From: Microglena sp. YARC
Lineage: Eukaryota; Chlorophyta; Chlorophyceae; Chlamydomonadales; Chlamydomonadaceae
DNA length: 64,000 bases
Direction: 5' to 3'
NCBI GenBank assembly: GCA_022414725.1
Contig: JAJSRW010000628.1
Coordinates: forward strand, 22,315-86,314
Positions 1 through 11,800 of the stretch are shown here, piece after piece; the stretch's first letter is position 1, and the number at the start of each line of letters is the position of its first letter. The position numbers were made by a program, and so were the translations under genes. The notes beneath the pieces are model-generated. The model saw nothing but the letters and a program-made list of their open reading frames with translations. It was not told the DNA's origin and did no database searches.

Positions 1-260
1 GTTGGAGGCTGGGGAGTGGGAGTTGGGGGTTGGGGATTACGGGATGGGGGTTTGGATGTAGGGGTTAAGGGTTAGGAGTTGGCGGTTAGTTGCTGGGGAT
101 TGGGAGTTGGGAGTTGGGGATTACAGGATGGGGATATGGATGTGGGAGTTGGGGGTTGGGGATTACGGGATGGGGATTGGGATGTGGGAGTTGGGGGTTA
201 GTTGCTGGGGATTGGGAGTTGGAGGTTGGGAGTTGAGTTAGAGAGTTGGGGGTTGGGAGT
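1..260. repeat. G-rich minisatellite
   Basis: This is an irregular tandem repeat of GGGGATTGGGAGTTGGGAG-like units with GATTACGGGATGGGG interruptions. It runs from the window edge and is followed by a 20-nt poly-C run (about 272-291). It probably lies in an intron of the sorting nexin gene. Confidence 0.7.
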
Positions 261-694
261 TAACACCATACCCCCCCCCCCCCCCCCCCCCTGCGCCAAC
301 GAACAAACGAAAGCGACTGTAAGTCATTAGTCTTCGAAGTAGACGACCATGTTTCGAGTTGACCGATTACCTGCCGTTGTATCGAATTCGACAACAGGGC
401 TACTGCAGTGTTGGGGCTACCGATGGACCCGAGCATATTCAAGGTGGTGCTGGGTTCGGATACGATTGAGTGCAAAGCGTGCTCATTTGCTGGTTATCAC
501 GCCAAGTTTTAACTAACACTAACACCCACCCAGACCTTTTCTTATGCTATTTGTTGGTTACTAGGCTAGATGATGATGGGTATATTATTCTGATGGCCTA
601 CTTGCCTTCAAACGTTCTCCCTCCAAATAGTGGACAAGTCAATGAGTGTAACATATGTCATTCATGTAAAAAATGCATGTTTCCTTAAAGACCC

Positions 695-845
695 CTAAAT
701 CTGCCCCCCCAGCCTCCACCAGAGGGGCGGCAATCCACGCCCCACGCTACAAAATCAGGTGGGCTACGCAACTTTTCTGAAATCAGGCTTCAGTAGCCCA
801 CCCTGCTACTCAAACGTGCCTGGAAAAATCTGAAATAAAAAACAC
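695..845 (-). repeat. Dispersed repeat family D, copy 1
   Basis: Sequence with GTAGCCCACC, CTACTCAA and TTTTTTATTTCAGATTT (seen on the minus strand) recurs in the opposite orientation at 36145-36300 and 40955-41060. No coding potential or termini could be defined. Confidence 0.55.
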
Positions 846-891
846 TGCCCCCCTCCCACCACCATACACCCCCCCCCCACCCCCCTGGCCC

Positions 892-1298
892 ACCTAAACT
901 TGTAGTGAGAGGGCAGCAGCCCGGTCATTCATCACAAGTTGCACAATCTTCCCCCCCCCCCACCCCACCACCACCACCACCATACCCCTCCCCCCCCCAC
1001 CATACCCCTCCCCCCCACCATACCCACCCCCACCATACCCCTCCCCCCCCCACCATACCCCTCCCACCACCACCATATCCCCCTCCCACCACCACCACCA
1101 CCACCATACCCCTCCCCCCCCCACACACCCCACCCCCCTGCCCCTACTTGAACTTGGAGTGAGAGGGCAGCAGCGCAGTCATTCATCACATGTTGCACAA
1201 ATCTGTTCCCCCCCCCCCCCCCACACACACACCCCCTGCCCCTACCTGAACTTGGAGAGAGAGGGCAGCAGCGCAGTTATTCATCACATGTTGCACAA
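892..1298 (-). repeat. Three copies of sorting nexin exon 7 3' end plus splice donor
   Basis: Copies at 1245-1298, 1146-1200 and 892-946 each reproduce about 50 nt of exon 7 (encoding QHVMND-like ... AAALSLQVQ) followed by GTAGG-type donors or a degraded form. C-rich spacers (CCCCCACCACCAT) separate them. The copies decay with distance from the exon. Confidence 0.8.
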
Positions 1299-1341
1299 AT
1301 CTGTTCCCCCCCCCCCCACCATACCCCTCCCCTGCCCCTAC

Positions 1342-1479
1342 CTGAACTTGGAGTGAGAGGGCAGCAGCACGGTCATTCATCACATGTTGTACACTCTTCA
1401 CTGTTCTGGTCATCTCTTTAAGGGGGGCCTCGAAGTTGGTCTGCATCTCGGCTGCACGCCTCCTGGAAGCTTCAGAAAC
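1342..1479 (-). CDS. SNX1: Sorting nexin exon 7 (BAR helix)
   Basis: This exon has 46 codons from VSEASRRRAAEMQ to AAALSLQVQ, with acceptor GCGTACAG and donor GTAGGGGC. NFEAPLKEMTRTVKSVQ aligns with the family pattern NFEEPLKDYVRxVQSIK. The intron between exons 6 and 7 is 5.6 kb. Three copies of the 3' half plus donor follow at 892-1298. Confidence 0.88.
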
Positions 1480-3437
1480 CTGTACGCAGTGTGTGTGTGT
1501 GGGGTGGGGGTGGGGGGTGGGGGGTGGGGGGTGGGGGTGGGGGAGGGGTTGTATAGTGGTGCTACGCAGGATGTATAGAATAGAAAGTAATGATAACGCC
1601 TGGTGGGGCGTGATATTAAGGGAACCCGTCGTACGCGGGCAGAGAACAGTCTACCACCTCAACTGGACGAGCTACCACCGTGGTTGACAACGACCTGCAA
1701 CGCTCAGGGTGACCGTGGGGGGAATCGAACCCCCCACCCCGTTTCGTTTCAGCGATTTGGTGTAACACTAGACCAATCGTATCACTGACACGGGCTGTGT
1801 GGAATGGATTTAGGTATCCCGGTTATGTTATGTTAGTCGCCACGCTATGTCAAAACTCATCAGACGTAGTGGTGTGACTAACATACATAGGTTGCAACCC
1901 GGTTCGGCGAATGGTTCAAATGGTTTGATCATTTTGCTGGGACTGAAGAAGGTGCTGGGTTCGAATGCCTACAATGCGCTTTAGTGTCCGCAGTCGCTGC
2001 CAACTGCCATAGTAGCACTGTCCAGGTAAATTAGCAGCCCTTTCGCTACCGCCGTAAGACAGGGCTCCCTTAATACTGTACCGGCACGGAAATTTGACGT
2101 TTTTCTTTGGGGGCGATGCAAAAGGGCCAAAATGGGGTTCCGAAGAACGTCGTCGCCAAAGCAAGACGTTTTAATTTGAAAACGTCAAACTTGTGGGTCA
2201 GTACGGAACCATGCTTCGTCACGTTCACGCCGCTACCCGGCTCCACCCGGAGTACGCCTTATGTTAGCCTCCACCCGGCTGGAGTAAACGCCTTATGTTA
2301 GCCCCACCCGGCTGGCTGAGTACGCCTTATGTTAGCCTCCACCCGGCTTATGGAGGCTACGCCTTATGTTAGCCTCCACCGGCTGAGAGTACGCCTTATT
2401 GTTAGCCTCCACCCGGCTGGAGTACGCCTTATGTTAGCCTCCACCCGGCTGGAGTACGCCTTATGTTAGCCTCCACCCGGCTGGAGTACGCCTTATGTTA
2501 GCCTCCACCCGGCTGGAGTACGCCTTATGTTAGCCTCCACCCGGCTGGAGTACGCCTTATGTTAGCCCTCCACCCGGCTGGAGTACGCACCTCCACCCGG
2601 GCTGGGAGTTACGCCTTATGTTAGCCTCCACCCGGCTGGAGTACGCCTTATGTTAGCCTCCACCCGCTGGGAGTACGCCTTATGTTAGCCTCCACCCGGC
2701 TGGAGTACGCCTTATGTTAGCCTCCACCCGGCTGGAGTACGCCTTATGTTAGCCTCCACCCGGCTGGAGTACGCCTTATGTTAGCCTCCACCCGGCTGGA
2801 GTACGCCTTATGTTAGCCTCCACCCGGCTGGAGTACGCCTTATGTTAGCCTCCACCCGGCTGGAGTACGCCTTATGTTAGCCTCCACCCGGCTGGAGTAC
2901 GCCTTATGTTAGCCTCCACCCGGCTGGAGTACGCCTTATGTTAGCCTCCACCCGGCTGGAGTACGCCTTATGTTAGCCTCCACCCGGCAGGCCGGCACGG
3001 TTGGTCGCCTAGAATCTTAAGTACATATGATAGTAGGCATGTGTGGGTGTGTGTGTGGGGGGTCCTGGCAGTGTGCATTGACCACAGGAACACCAGCTCG
3101 GATGGTGGCGACCAAACGGCGGTAACAGGGTACTACTAAAGCGCGCGCCGCGGCAATACCACGCTGCCTATTTGAGCCCCTCTGCGCGTTGTGCGCTGTT
3201 TTTTTCACCCCCCCGTGGGCGCAGCGCGCAGTTTTTTCGCTTTTTGCACTAAAAAGCGCTGACCAATTTGACGTTTGTGCGCTTTAAGCGCTGACCAATT
3301 TAGCAAGAAGTAGTACCCTGGGCGGTAAGTGCAGCAGGCTATGTGCTGGTCTGTGTGTGTTAGGGATGGGTGCGGCAGCCGTGGTGGTAGTAGGCATGTG
3401 TGTGTGTGTATAGGGTGGGCAGCCGTGGTAAGAAGGG

Positions 3438-3475
<38 letters not shown>

Positions 3476-5854
3476 GGGTGGGCAGCCATGGGTAGTAGGC
3501 ATGTGTAGGGATCAGCAAAAATATTATTGGGGGACAACTATTATATATATAATATTATATAATATTAAACTAACATTAGTTAAATATTAGTCAGATTTAG
3601 TTGTCCAAATCATTTTTTTGAAAAAAGTACCCCATATGTTGTAACATAACTCAGCCTTTAATGGAGCCGGATTTTGTTGGGAGCCAATCTGGATGCTTAC
3701 AAAAATAAAACCAAACATTTGAAACACGGAACCGGAACCGGAACCGGAAAAGCGGAAGTATTGTATGAACAGGGGACCGGAACCGGATCCGGAAAAGCGT
3801 TTGAAACACGAAAAACCGGAACCGGAACTATGTATGAACCCGGAACCGGGAAGCCGGAACCGTGTAAACAGAACCGGAACCGGAACCGGAACCGGAAGCG
3901 AACAGTCTTGAAACACGGAACCGGAACCGGAACCGGAAACGGAAAAGCGTCAAACAGGGACCGGAACCGGAACCCGGGAACCGGAAAAGCGTATTGTAAA
4001 CAGGGACGGAACCGGAACCGGAACCCGGAACCGGAAAAAAGCGGAAGTATTGTATGAACAGGGACCGGAACCGGAACCGGAAAAGCGTTTGAAACACGGA
4101 ACCGGAACCGGAACCGGAAAAGCGGAAGTATTGTATGAACAGGGACCGGAACCGGAACCGGAAAAGCGTTTGAAACACGGAACCGGAACCGGAACCGGAA
4201 AAGCGGAAGTATTGTATGAACAGGGACCGGAACCGGAACCGGAAAAGCGTTTGAAACACGGAACCGGAACCGGAACCGGAACCGGAAAAGCGGAAGTATT
4301 GTATGAACAGGGACCGGAACCGGAACCGGAAAAGCGTTTGAAACACGGAACCGGAACCGGAACCGGAAAAGCGGAAGTATTGTATGAACAGGGACCGGAA
4401 CCGGAACCGGAAAAGCGTTTGAAACACGGAACCGGACCGGAACCGGAACCGGAAAAAGCGGAAGTATTGTATGAACAGGGACCGGAACCGGAACCGGAAA
4501 AGCGTTTGAAACACGGAACCGGAACCGGAACCGGAACCGGAAAAGCGGAAGTATTGTATGAACAGGGACCGGAACCGGACCGGAAAAGCGGTTGAAACGG
4601 AACGGACCGGAACCGGAAAAAAACGTTGTAAACCAGGAAAACCGGAACCGCGTTTGAAAACACGGAAACCGGAACCGGAACCGGAACCGGAAAAAGCGGA
4701 AGTATTGTATGAACAGGGACCGGAACCGGAACCGGAAAAAGCGTTTGAAACACGGAACCGGAACCGGAACCGGAAAAAGCGGAAGTATTGATGAACAGGG
4801 ACCGGAACCGGAACCGGAAAAAGCGTTTGAAACACGGAACCGGAACCGGAACCGGAAAAGCGGAAGTATTGTATGAACAGGGACCGGAACCGGAAAAAAG
4901 CGTTTGAAAACACGGAAACCGGAACCGGAACCGGAAAAAAGCGGAAGTATTGTCATGAACAGGGACCGGAACCGGAACCGGAAAAGGTTTGAAAACACGG
5001 CAACCGGAAACCGGAACCGGAAAAGCGGAAGTATTGTATGAACAGGGACCCGGAACCGGAACCGGAAAAGCGTATTGAAACACGGAACCGGAACCGGAAC
5101 CGGAAAAGCGGAAGTAATTGTATGAACAGGACCGGAACCGGAACCGGAAAAGCGTTTGAAACACGGAACCGAACCGAAACCGAAAAGCCGGAAGTATTGT
5201 AATGAACAGGGACCGGAACCGGAACCGGAAAAGCGTTTGAAACACGGAACCGGAACCGGAACCGGAACCGAAAAGCGGAGGACTATTGTATGAAACAGGG
5301 ACCGGGAACCGGAACCGGAAAAAGCGTTTGAAACACGAACCGGAGGAACCGGAACCGGAAAACAGGAATATTGTATATGAACAGGCCAGTGCCGAAAAGC
5401 GTGCTCAATCAAAAAACATTGTGACCCGAGCATTATAAGCTTAGGCAAAAGTGGTAGTGTAGCAAAGCTGTGTCTAAATCACTACAGAAAGCTACAAGCA
5501 CCAGCTTCTGGCCAGCTCCAAGGTGCACGAGCTCTAATTTTAATAGTGATAGAAAGTTAATTATGCAAGTTTACTTTTTTTTGAAGTAGCTGCCCGTTCT
5601 GTTTATCTATGGGACATGCCCTACATACATCGAAGGGGAAATCTGCTGCTCAGAGTTGGCTCCACGAGATTGTAGAGTGGTGGTGGAGGGGTGATCAGGA
5701 GCTGTGTGTGTTTGTGTGTGCATTTGTATGTGTGTTTGTGTGTGTATGTGTGTGTTTTTGTCTATGCGCTTTTGTCTGTATGTGTTTGTCTGTATGTGTT
5801 TGTCTGTATGTGTTTGTATGTATGTGTTTGTATGTATGTGTTTGTATCATTGTA

Positions 5855-5913
<59 letters not shown>

Positions 5914-8384
5914 GCGCGCGTTGGTATGTGTGTTTGCGTGTGTTTGTGTGTGTATGTACGTGTTTGTGTGTGTGTGTGTGTGTGCGCGCACATTTGTATG
6001 TGTGCGTATGTGTTTTGTATGTGTTTGTGTGTGTGTGTTCATCTGTATCATTGTATGTGCTTGTGTGTGTGTGTATGTATGTATGTATGTATGTATGTAT
6101 GTATGTTTGTGTGCGTTTGTATTTTTGTGTGCGTTCTTGGAGGGGGAATTACCAGCTGTCCTAGACCTCGTGTCCTTGGAGGGGGAAGCCCCATCTGCCC
6201 CATCCATGATGATCAAGTTGGGGCCATCCTCCGTCCTGCTGGTCCTAGCAACCGTGCAAGATTCCTTGTGCTGCTTGGTTGTCTGGTGGAAGTTCGAGGC
6301 GGAGTTATTGCACCGCTTGCAAAACAACACATAAGCTCCGAGAGTGCCTGGGCTCTCTCTGAGGGCCTCGTCGAACACATTGTGGTAGGTGAACTTGTCC
6401 CGGTTTAGGTGGGCTACCAGCACCTCCGGCTCCCACAATGTGCAGTTGTGTTGCTGCATTCCACCATCGTTCAGTTGGCTCTGAAGCGTTCTACCGCGCT
6501 TCACCGCCCAGGGCTTCGGTGGTAGCATATCGCTGTCACACACAAATATAAACGAAGCTAATATAACATGTGTTGCCTAGGTAAGCTGCGATATGGTAGG
6601 AAGCTGTGAGAAGAATGAAAGCACAATGCCGCGGGAAGAAAGAAAGCGAAGAAAAGGAGGAAACGTCCCGAAGTACAGGCAGTACAAATCCGACTAATAT
6701 TAGTCGGCTCCGCCGACTAATATTATCTAATATTATCTAATACTATCTAATATTATTATTATATAACATAGCCGACCCCTAGGCATGTGTGGGTGTGGGT
6801 GTGTGGGTGGTGCGTTGTGTGTGGGGGGGTCCTGGCAGTACAGCTGAACGGGGGTCGGTGTCTCCCAGCAACCCTAAGTGCGCCTACTCTTTTGGCAACG
6901 TCAGTCAAACTGAATCCTTGGTGTCGCTGGTTTGTGTCGGGAGACACACATCCTGGGATGAAAGTCCTTTCACAACTGAAAAAAAAAAGTCGGTAGCCTC
7001 ATAACAATCCTCACCGTGGCATACCTCCTGGGGTGAAAATCATTTAACAACTAAAAAAAAAAATGCATATGTGCCTGACAGATTGTTTATTTGTGTGTTG
7101 GTGTAAGCGTGTCTGCGTCTCACCTGCTGAGCATGAGAGCAGAGGATGTCAAAGGCACTTTGGGGTGAGCTGTCATCAAATTTGCCCTGCAGCACAAATA
7201 CACAGGTGGTGAGCTGTCATCAAATACACACTTTGGGGTGAGCTGTCATCAAATACACACTTTGGGGTGAGTAGTTCTGGACAGCTGATTGTGTCAGCTT
7301 CGAGGTGCAATAGCTTGCGTCAGGTTTTGCTGAATAGCCAGCCAGGGGAGCTGCCTAGGAGCTAATGCTCTATTCTGTTTCAACATTTTTCACAGACCGA
7401 GATCGGAGGCGGTCTGGCGGATAGGACCCATGGAGCTGCCGCCAGCTTATTGTTTTTCAAATCTGAAAGTTTTATTTCTAGCTTGGTGGTTTTATGCCTA
7501 CAGGGACAGCGTTTCAATGCTTTAATGGCCTTTCATAGCTTCTATAGGGCCATTTAGGGCAAAACAATGTTTTTTTCTACATTTATAACAATAATTCCAC
7601 CAAAATGGGGTTAAAACTAGTGATCGCTATGTTTAGCGGAAATAAAAAGTCCTGGCCAGTGTGGCCCCCTGCTGGCCACGAACTGCCGAAACCAAGAATT
7701 GCACCGCATCGCCAGATCACCACCACCACAACCACCACAACCACAAAACAAGATAATGGACCCACCAAGAATTGCGCCGCATCGCCAAATCACAACCACC
7801 ACAACCACCACAACCACAAAACAAGATAATGGACCCACCAAGAGTTGCACCGCATCGCCAAATCACCACCACCACAACCACAACACAAGATATTGGACCC
7901 ACCAAGAATTGCACCGCATCGCCAGATCACCACCACCACAACCACCACCACCACCACAACCACAAAACAAGATAATGGACCCACCAAGAGTTGCGCCGCA
8001 TTGCCGAATTCTGAGAGGGCCATGGACAAGTCTCCTTCTTTCTTCACAAGCCTCCCAGCTTGCCTTTGTGTCTCGGCCAAATGAGCTTCCAAGCCGTTGA
8101 TGTAGTCCCTCACCTGCATGTGTGCGTGTGTGTGCGTGTGCGTGTGTGTGTGTGTGTGTGTTTGTGTATTTGTGTGTGAGTTTGTGTGTGTGTGTGCGCG
8201 TATGAGTGTCCCTGCCAAATGAGCTTCCAATCCGTTGATGTAGTCCCTCACCAGCATGTGTGTGTGTGTGAGCGAGTGTGCGTGGGGGGAGAGTGTTGGT
8301 GTGTGTCGTGGGTGGGTGGGTGTGTGTGGTGTGGTGTGGGGGGGAGGGGGGGTCAGGGGGGGGGGGGGGGTGAGGGGGGGGCAG

Positions 8385-8424
<40 letters not shown>

Positions 8425-8816
8425 GGGGGGGGAGTGTGTGCATGAGTGTGTGTGTGTGTTGTGGGGGGGGGGGGGGGGGGGGGAGTGTGTGTGTGTGTAT
8501 GTGTGTGGGGGGGGGGAGTGTGCGTGGTGTGTGTGGAGGGTGTGGGTGTGGTGTGGGTGTGGGTGTGGTGTGGGGGGGGGGAGAGTGTGGGTGAGGTGTG
8601 GGAGGATGTGTGGGGTGTGGTGGGTGGGGGTGTGGGTGTGGGTGTGGTGTGGGTGGGTGGGTGGGTGGGTGGGGGGAGTGTGGGTGGGGGGTGGGGGGGG
8701 GGTGGGGCGTGGGGGGGGTGGTGTGTTTGGGGGGGTGGGGCGGGTGGGGGGGGGGTGGGGGGGGGAGTGTGTGTGTGTGGGGTGGGGGGGTGGGGGGTGG
8801 GGGGGAGGGGGAGAGT

Positions 8817-8847
<31 letters not shown>

Positions 8848-11800
8848 GGCGGGAGTGTGTGTGGGGTGTGTGGGCGGGGGTGTGGGGGGGGGGCGGGGGG
8901 AGAGTTTGTGTGTGTGTGGCATGGCATAGGAGCAAAATCAAACAATAGCAGAGACAGACAGCAACGATAGCACAGACAAAACAACAGCAACGATAGCTCA
9001 GACAAAACAACAGCAACGATAGCTCAGACAAAACAACAGCAACGATAGCTCAGACAAATAAAACAACAGCAACGATAGCTCAGACAAATAAAACAACAGC
9101 AACGACAGACAGCAGAGACAGCACAGACAACAAAACAACAGCACAGACAGACAGACAGTAACAACAGCACATACAAAAAGGAACGATAGGACAGACAGAC
9201 AGAAACTATAGCACAGACAGACAAACAACAGTACAGATAGAACAAACGATAGCACAGACCCCGGCACAGAAAGACAGCAACGATAGCACAGACATAAAAA
9301 ACGATAGTACATATATTAAAACAAGTCCTAGAAGCATTGCAAGCGACGCGGAAATTTGGCGGAAAGTGTTGGCTATCGGTCAGGGACAGGAGGCCAACAA
9401 AATTCAAATTCAAATTGGCGGAGTGTTGGCTATCAGAGGGACAGGTGGTAACAAATTCAAATTCAAATTGGCAGAGTGTTGGCTATCGGAGGGACAGGAG
9501 GCAACAAATTCAAATTCAAATTGGCGGAGTGTTGGCTATCATAGGGACAGGAGGCAACAAATTCAAATTCAAATTGGCAGTAAGTGTTGGCTATCAGAGG
9601 GACAGGAGGCAACAAATTCAAATTCAAATTGGCGGAGTCTTGGCTATCAGAGGCACAGGTGGCAACAAATTCAAATTCAAATTGGCGGAGTGTTGGCTAT
9701 CAGAGGGACAGGAGGCAACGGAATTGAGTGCAGCGGATCAAAGCCAGGGTGTACGACAGGGCCACGGGCCTAGGGTTGGAACATGTCGGACAGACAGACA
9801 AACAAACAAGAACCGGACAACATGGTTACTATGGGGGCTCCCGCCCCCCAGAAGGGGGAGCTACAAATGCAAAGCGGCAGTCAAGGAAAGTAATGGAGCA
9901 ATCAAGCTACAACCACCAGTCACCAGTGTCTTGCCTTCACATATTCTTCTACAACCACCATCAACCACCAGTCAAGCTACAACCAGTCAAGTCAACCAGC
10001 AGTCACCAGTATCTTGCCTTCACATATTCTGTGTCTTCCAAGGAGTCAAGCGATCGGCCTGACACCATATTTTGTGCTGAGAAGGACAAGCCCTTGAACC
10101 ACTGGAGAGCTCCGGACATGGCAGGTCCCTTGGCGGCATTGCTTTCTGCCTGTGCAGGGAACGGCGGTGATTGGGGTGGGGGGTGGGGGGAGGGATGGAA
10201 TGTGGAGGGTGGGGGGTGGTTGGGAGATGGGGGTGGGGTGGGGGGTGGAGGGGTGGAGGGTGGGGGTGGGAGGGATGGAAGGTGGAGGCAGGGGTGGGTG
10301 GAGGGTGGAGGGTGGGGTGGAGGGGTGGAGGGGGTGGAGGGTGGTGGGTGGAAGGATGGAAGGTGGAGGCAGGGGTGGGTGGAGGGTGAGAGGTGGAGGG
10401 TGGAGGTTGGGGTGGAGGGGGTGAGAGGGTTGGGTGGAGGGCTTGAGGGTGGCGGTGTGGGTGAAGGGTTGGGTGGAGGGGTGGAGGGTGGGGTGTGGGG
10501 GGAGGATAGGAGTAGTATGAGTATTCGGAGGTGGCAGGTTCCCTAGCGGCTTGCTTTCTGTCTGTGTTTGCACGGGTGATTTGGAGGGGGTGGGGGAAGG
10601 GTGGAGGGAGGGTGGAGGGGTGGAGGTGGGGGTGGGGGGAGGATAGAAATAGTATTGAGTAGTTGGGCATCGCATGTCCTTTAGAGGCCTTGCTTCTTGC
10701 TTGTGAAGGCACAATAGAATGGAAGTTATAGAAAATAGCACGAGTAGAAAGGACATGGCAAGTCACTTAGCTGCCTTGCTTCCTGCTTGTGCAGGCAAGG
10801 GTGATTGGGAAAGGATAGTAGTATGAGCAATAGGACATGGCAGGTCCCTTAGCGGCATTGCTATTTTGCTTGTGCAGGCACAATAGAATGGAAGTATAGA
10901 ACTAGCATGGGTAGTTTAACATGGCAGGTCCCTTAGCAGCATTGATTTTAACCTGTGAAGGCATGGGTGATTGAGAGAGGATATCAATAGTTTCAGCCCC
11001 TGCCTCCCTCCCTGTCCATATCCCTGCCTTCCTCCCTGCCTGCCACCCCTGCCTATCTCCCTGCCTACCCTCTGCCTCCCTCCCTGCCTACCCTCTGCCT
11101 CCCTCCCTGCTTACCTCCCTGCCTCCCTCCCTGCCTACCCTCTGCCTCCCTCCCTGCCTACCCTCTGCCTCCCTCCCTGCTTACCTCCCTGCCTCCCTCT
11201 CTGCCTACCCTCTGCCTCCCTCCCTGCCTACCCTCTGCCTCCCTCCCTGCCTCCCTCCCTGCCTACCCTTACCTCCCTCCCTGCCTACCCTCTGCCTCCC
11301 TCCCTGCTTACCTCCCTGCCTCCCTCCCTGCCTACCCTCTGCCTCCCTCCCTGCTTACCTCCCTGCCTCCCTCCCTGCCTACTCTCCTGCCTCCCTCTCT
11401 GCCTCCCTCCCTGCCTTCCCCTGCCTACCCCTTACCTCCCCTCCCTGCCTACCCCCCCTGCCTCCCTCCAGCCGACCTCTCCCCCCTACCCCCCTGTCAA
11501 CTGCTACCCAACCACCTACCTGCCAGCGAGCCATCTCTAGAGTCCAGTCCTCGTCTTTAGCGGTGAGGAATGTCGCAAACTCCTTGCACTGATTAAGGAT
11601 GCCGTGTTCATCAACTCGGTTCAGGAAAACCTGCCAAGGCAGTGCCATGGAAACTAATTAGCCAATTTCTAAATGCAAATACACTCCATCAAAAAAGCTC
11701 CATTTACTTTGACACCTCATCTTTGGCGTTGAGGGATATTGCAAACTCCTTGCACTGAATTAGGATGCCGTGCTAGTTGACTCAATTCAGGAAAACCTGC

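Noticed and set aside
1718..1796. Functional tRNA gene on the minus strand
   Set aside because: A and B boxes are recognisable, but the D-arm is short, the acceptor stem does not pair convincingly and a SINE body follows.
3697..5448. 583-codon open frame on the minus strand
   Set aside because: Produced by the CCGGAA satellite; composition is only Pro/Val/Phe/Arg repeats and equivalent frames are open on both strands.
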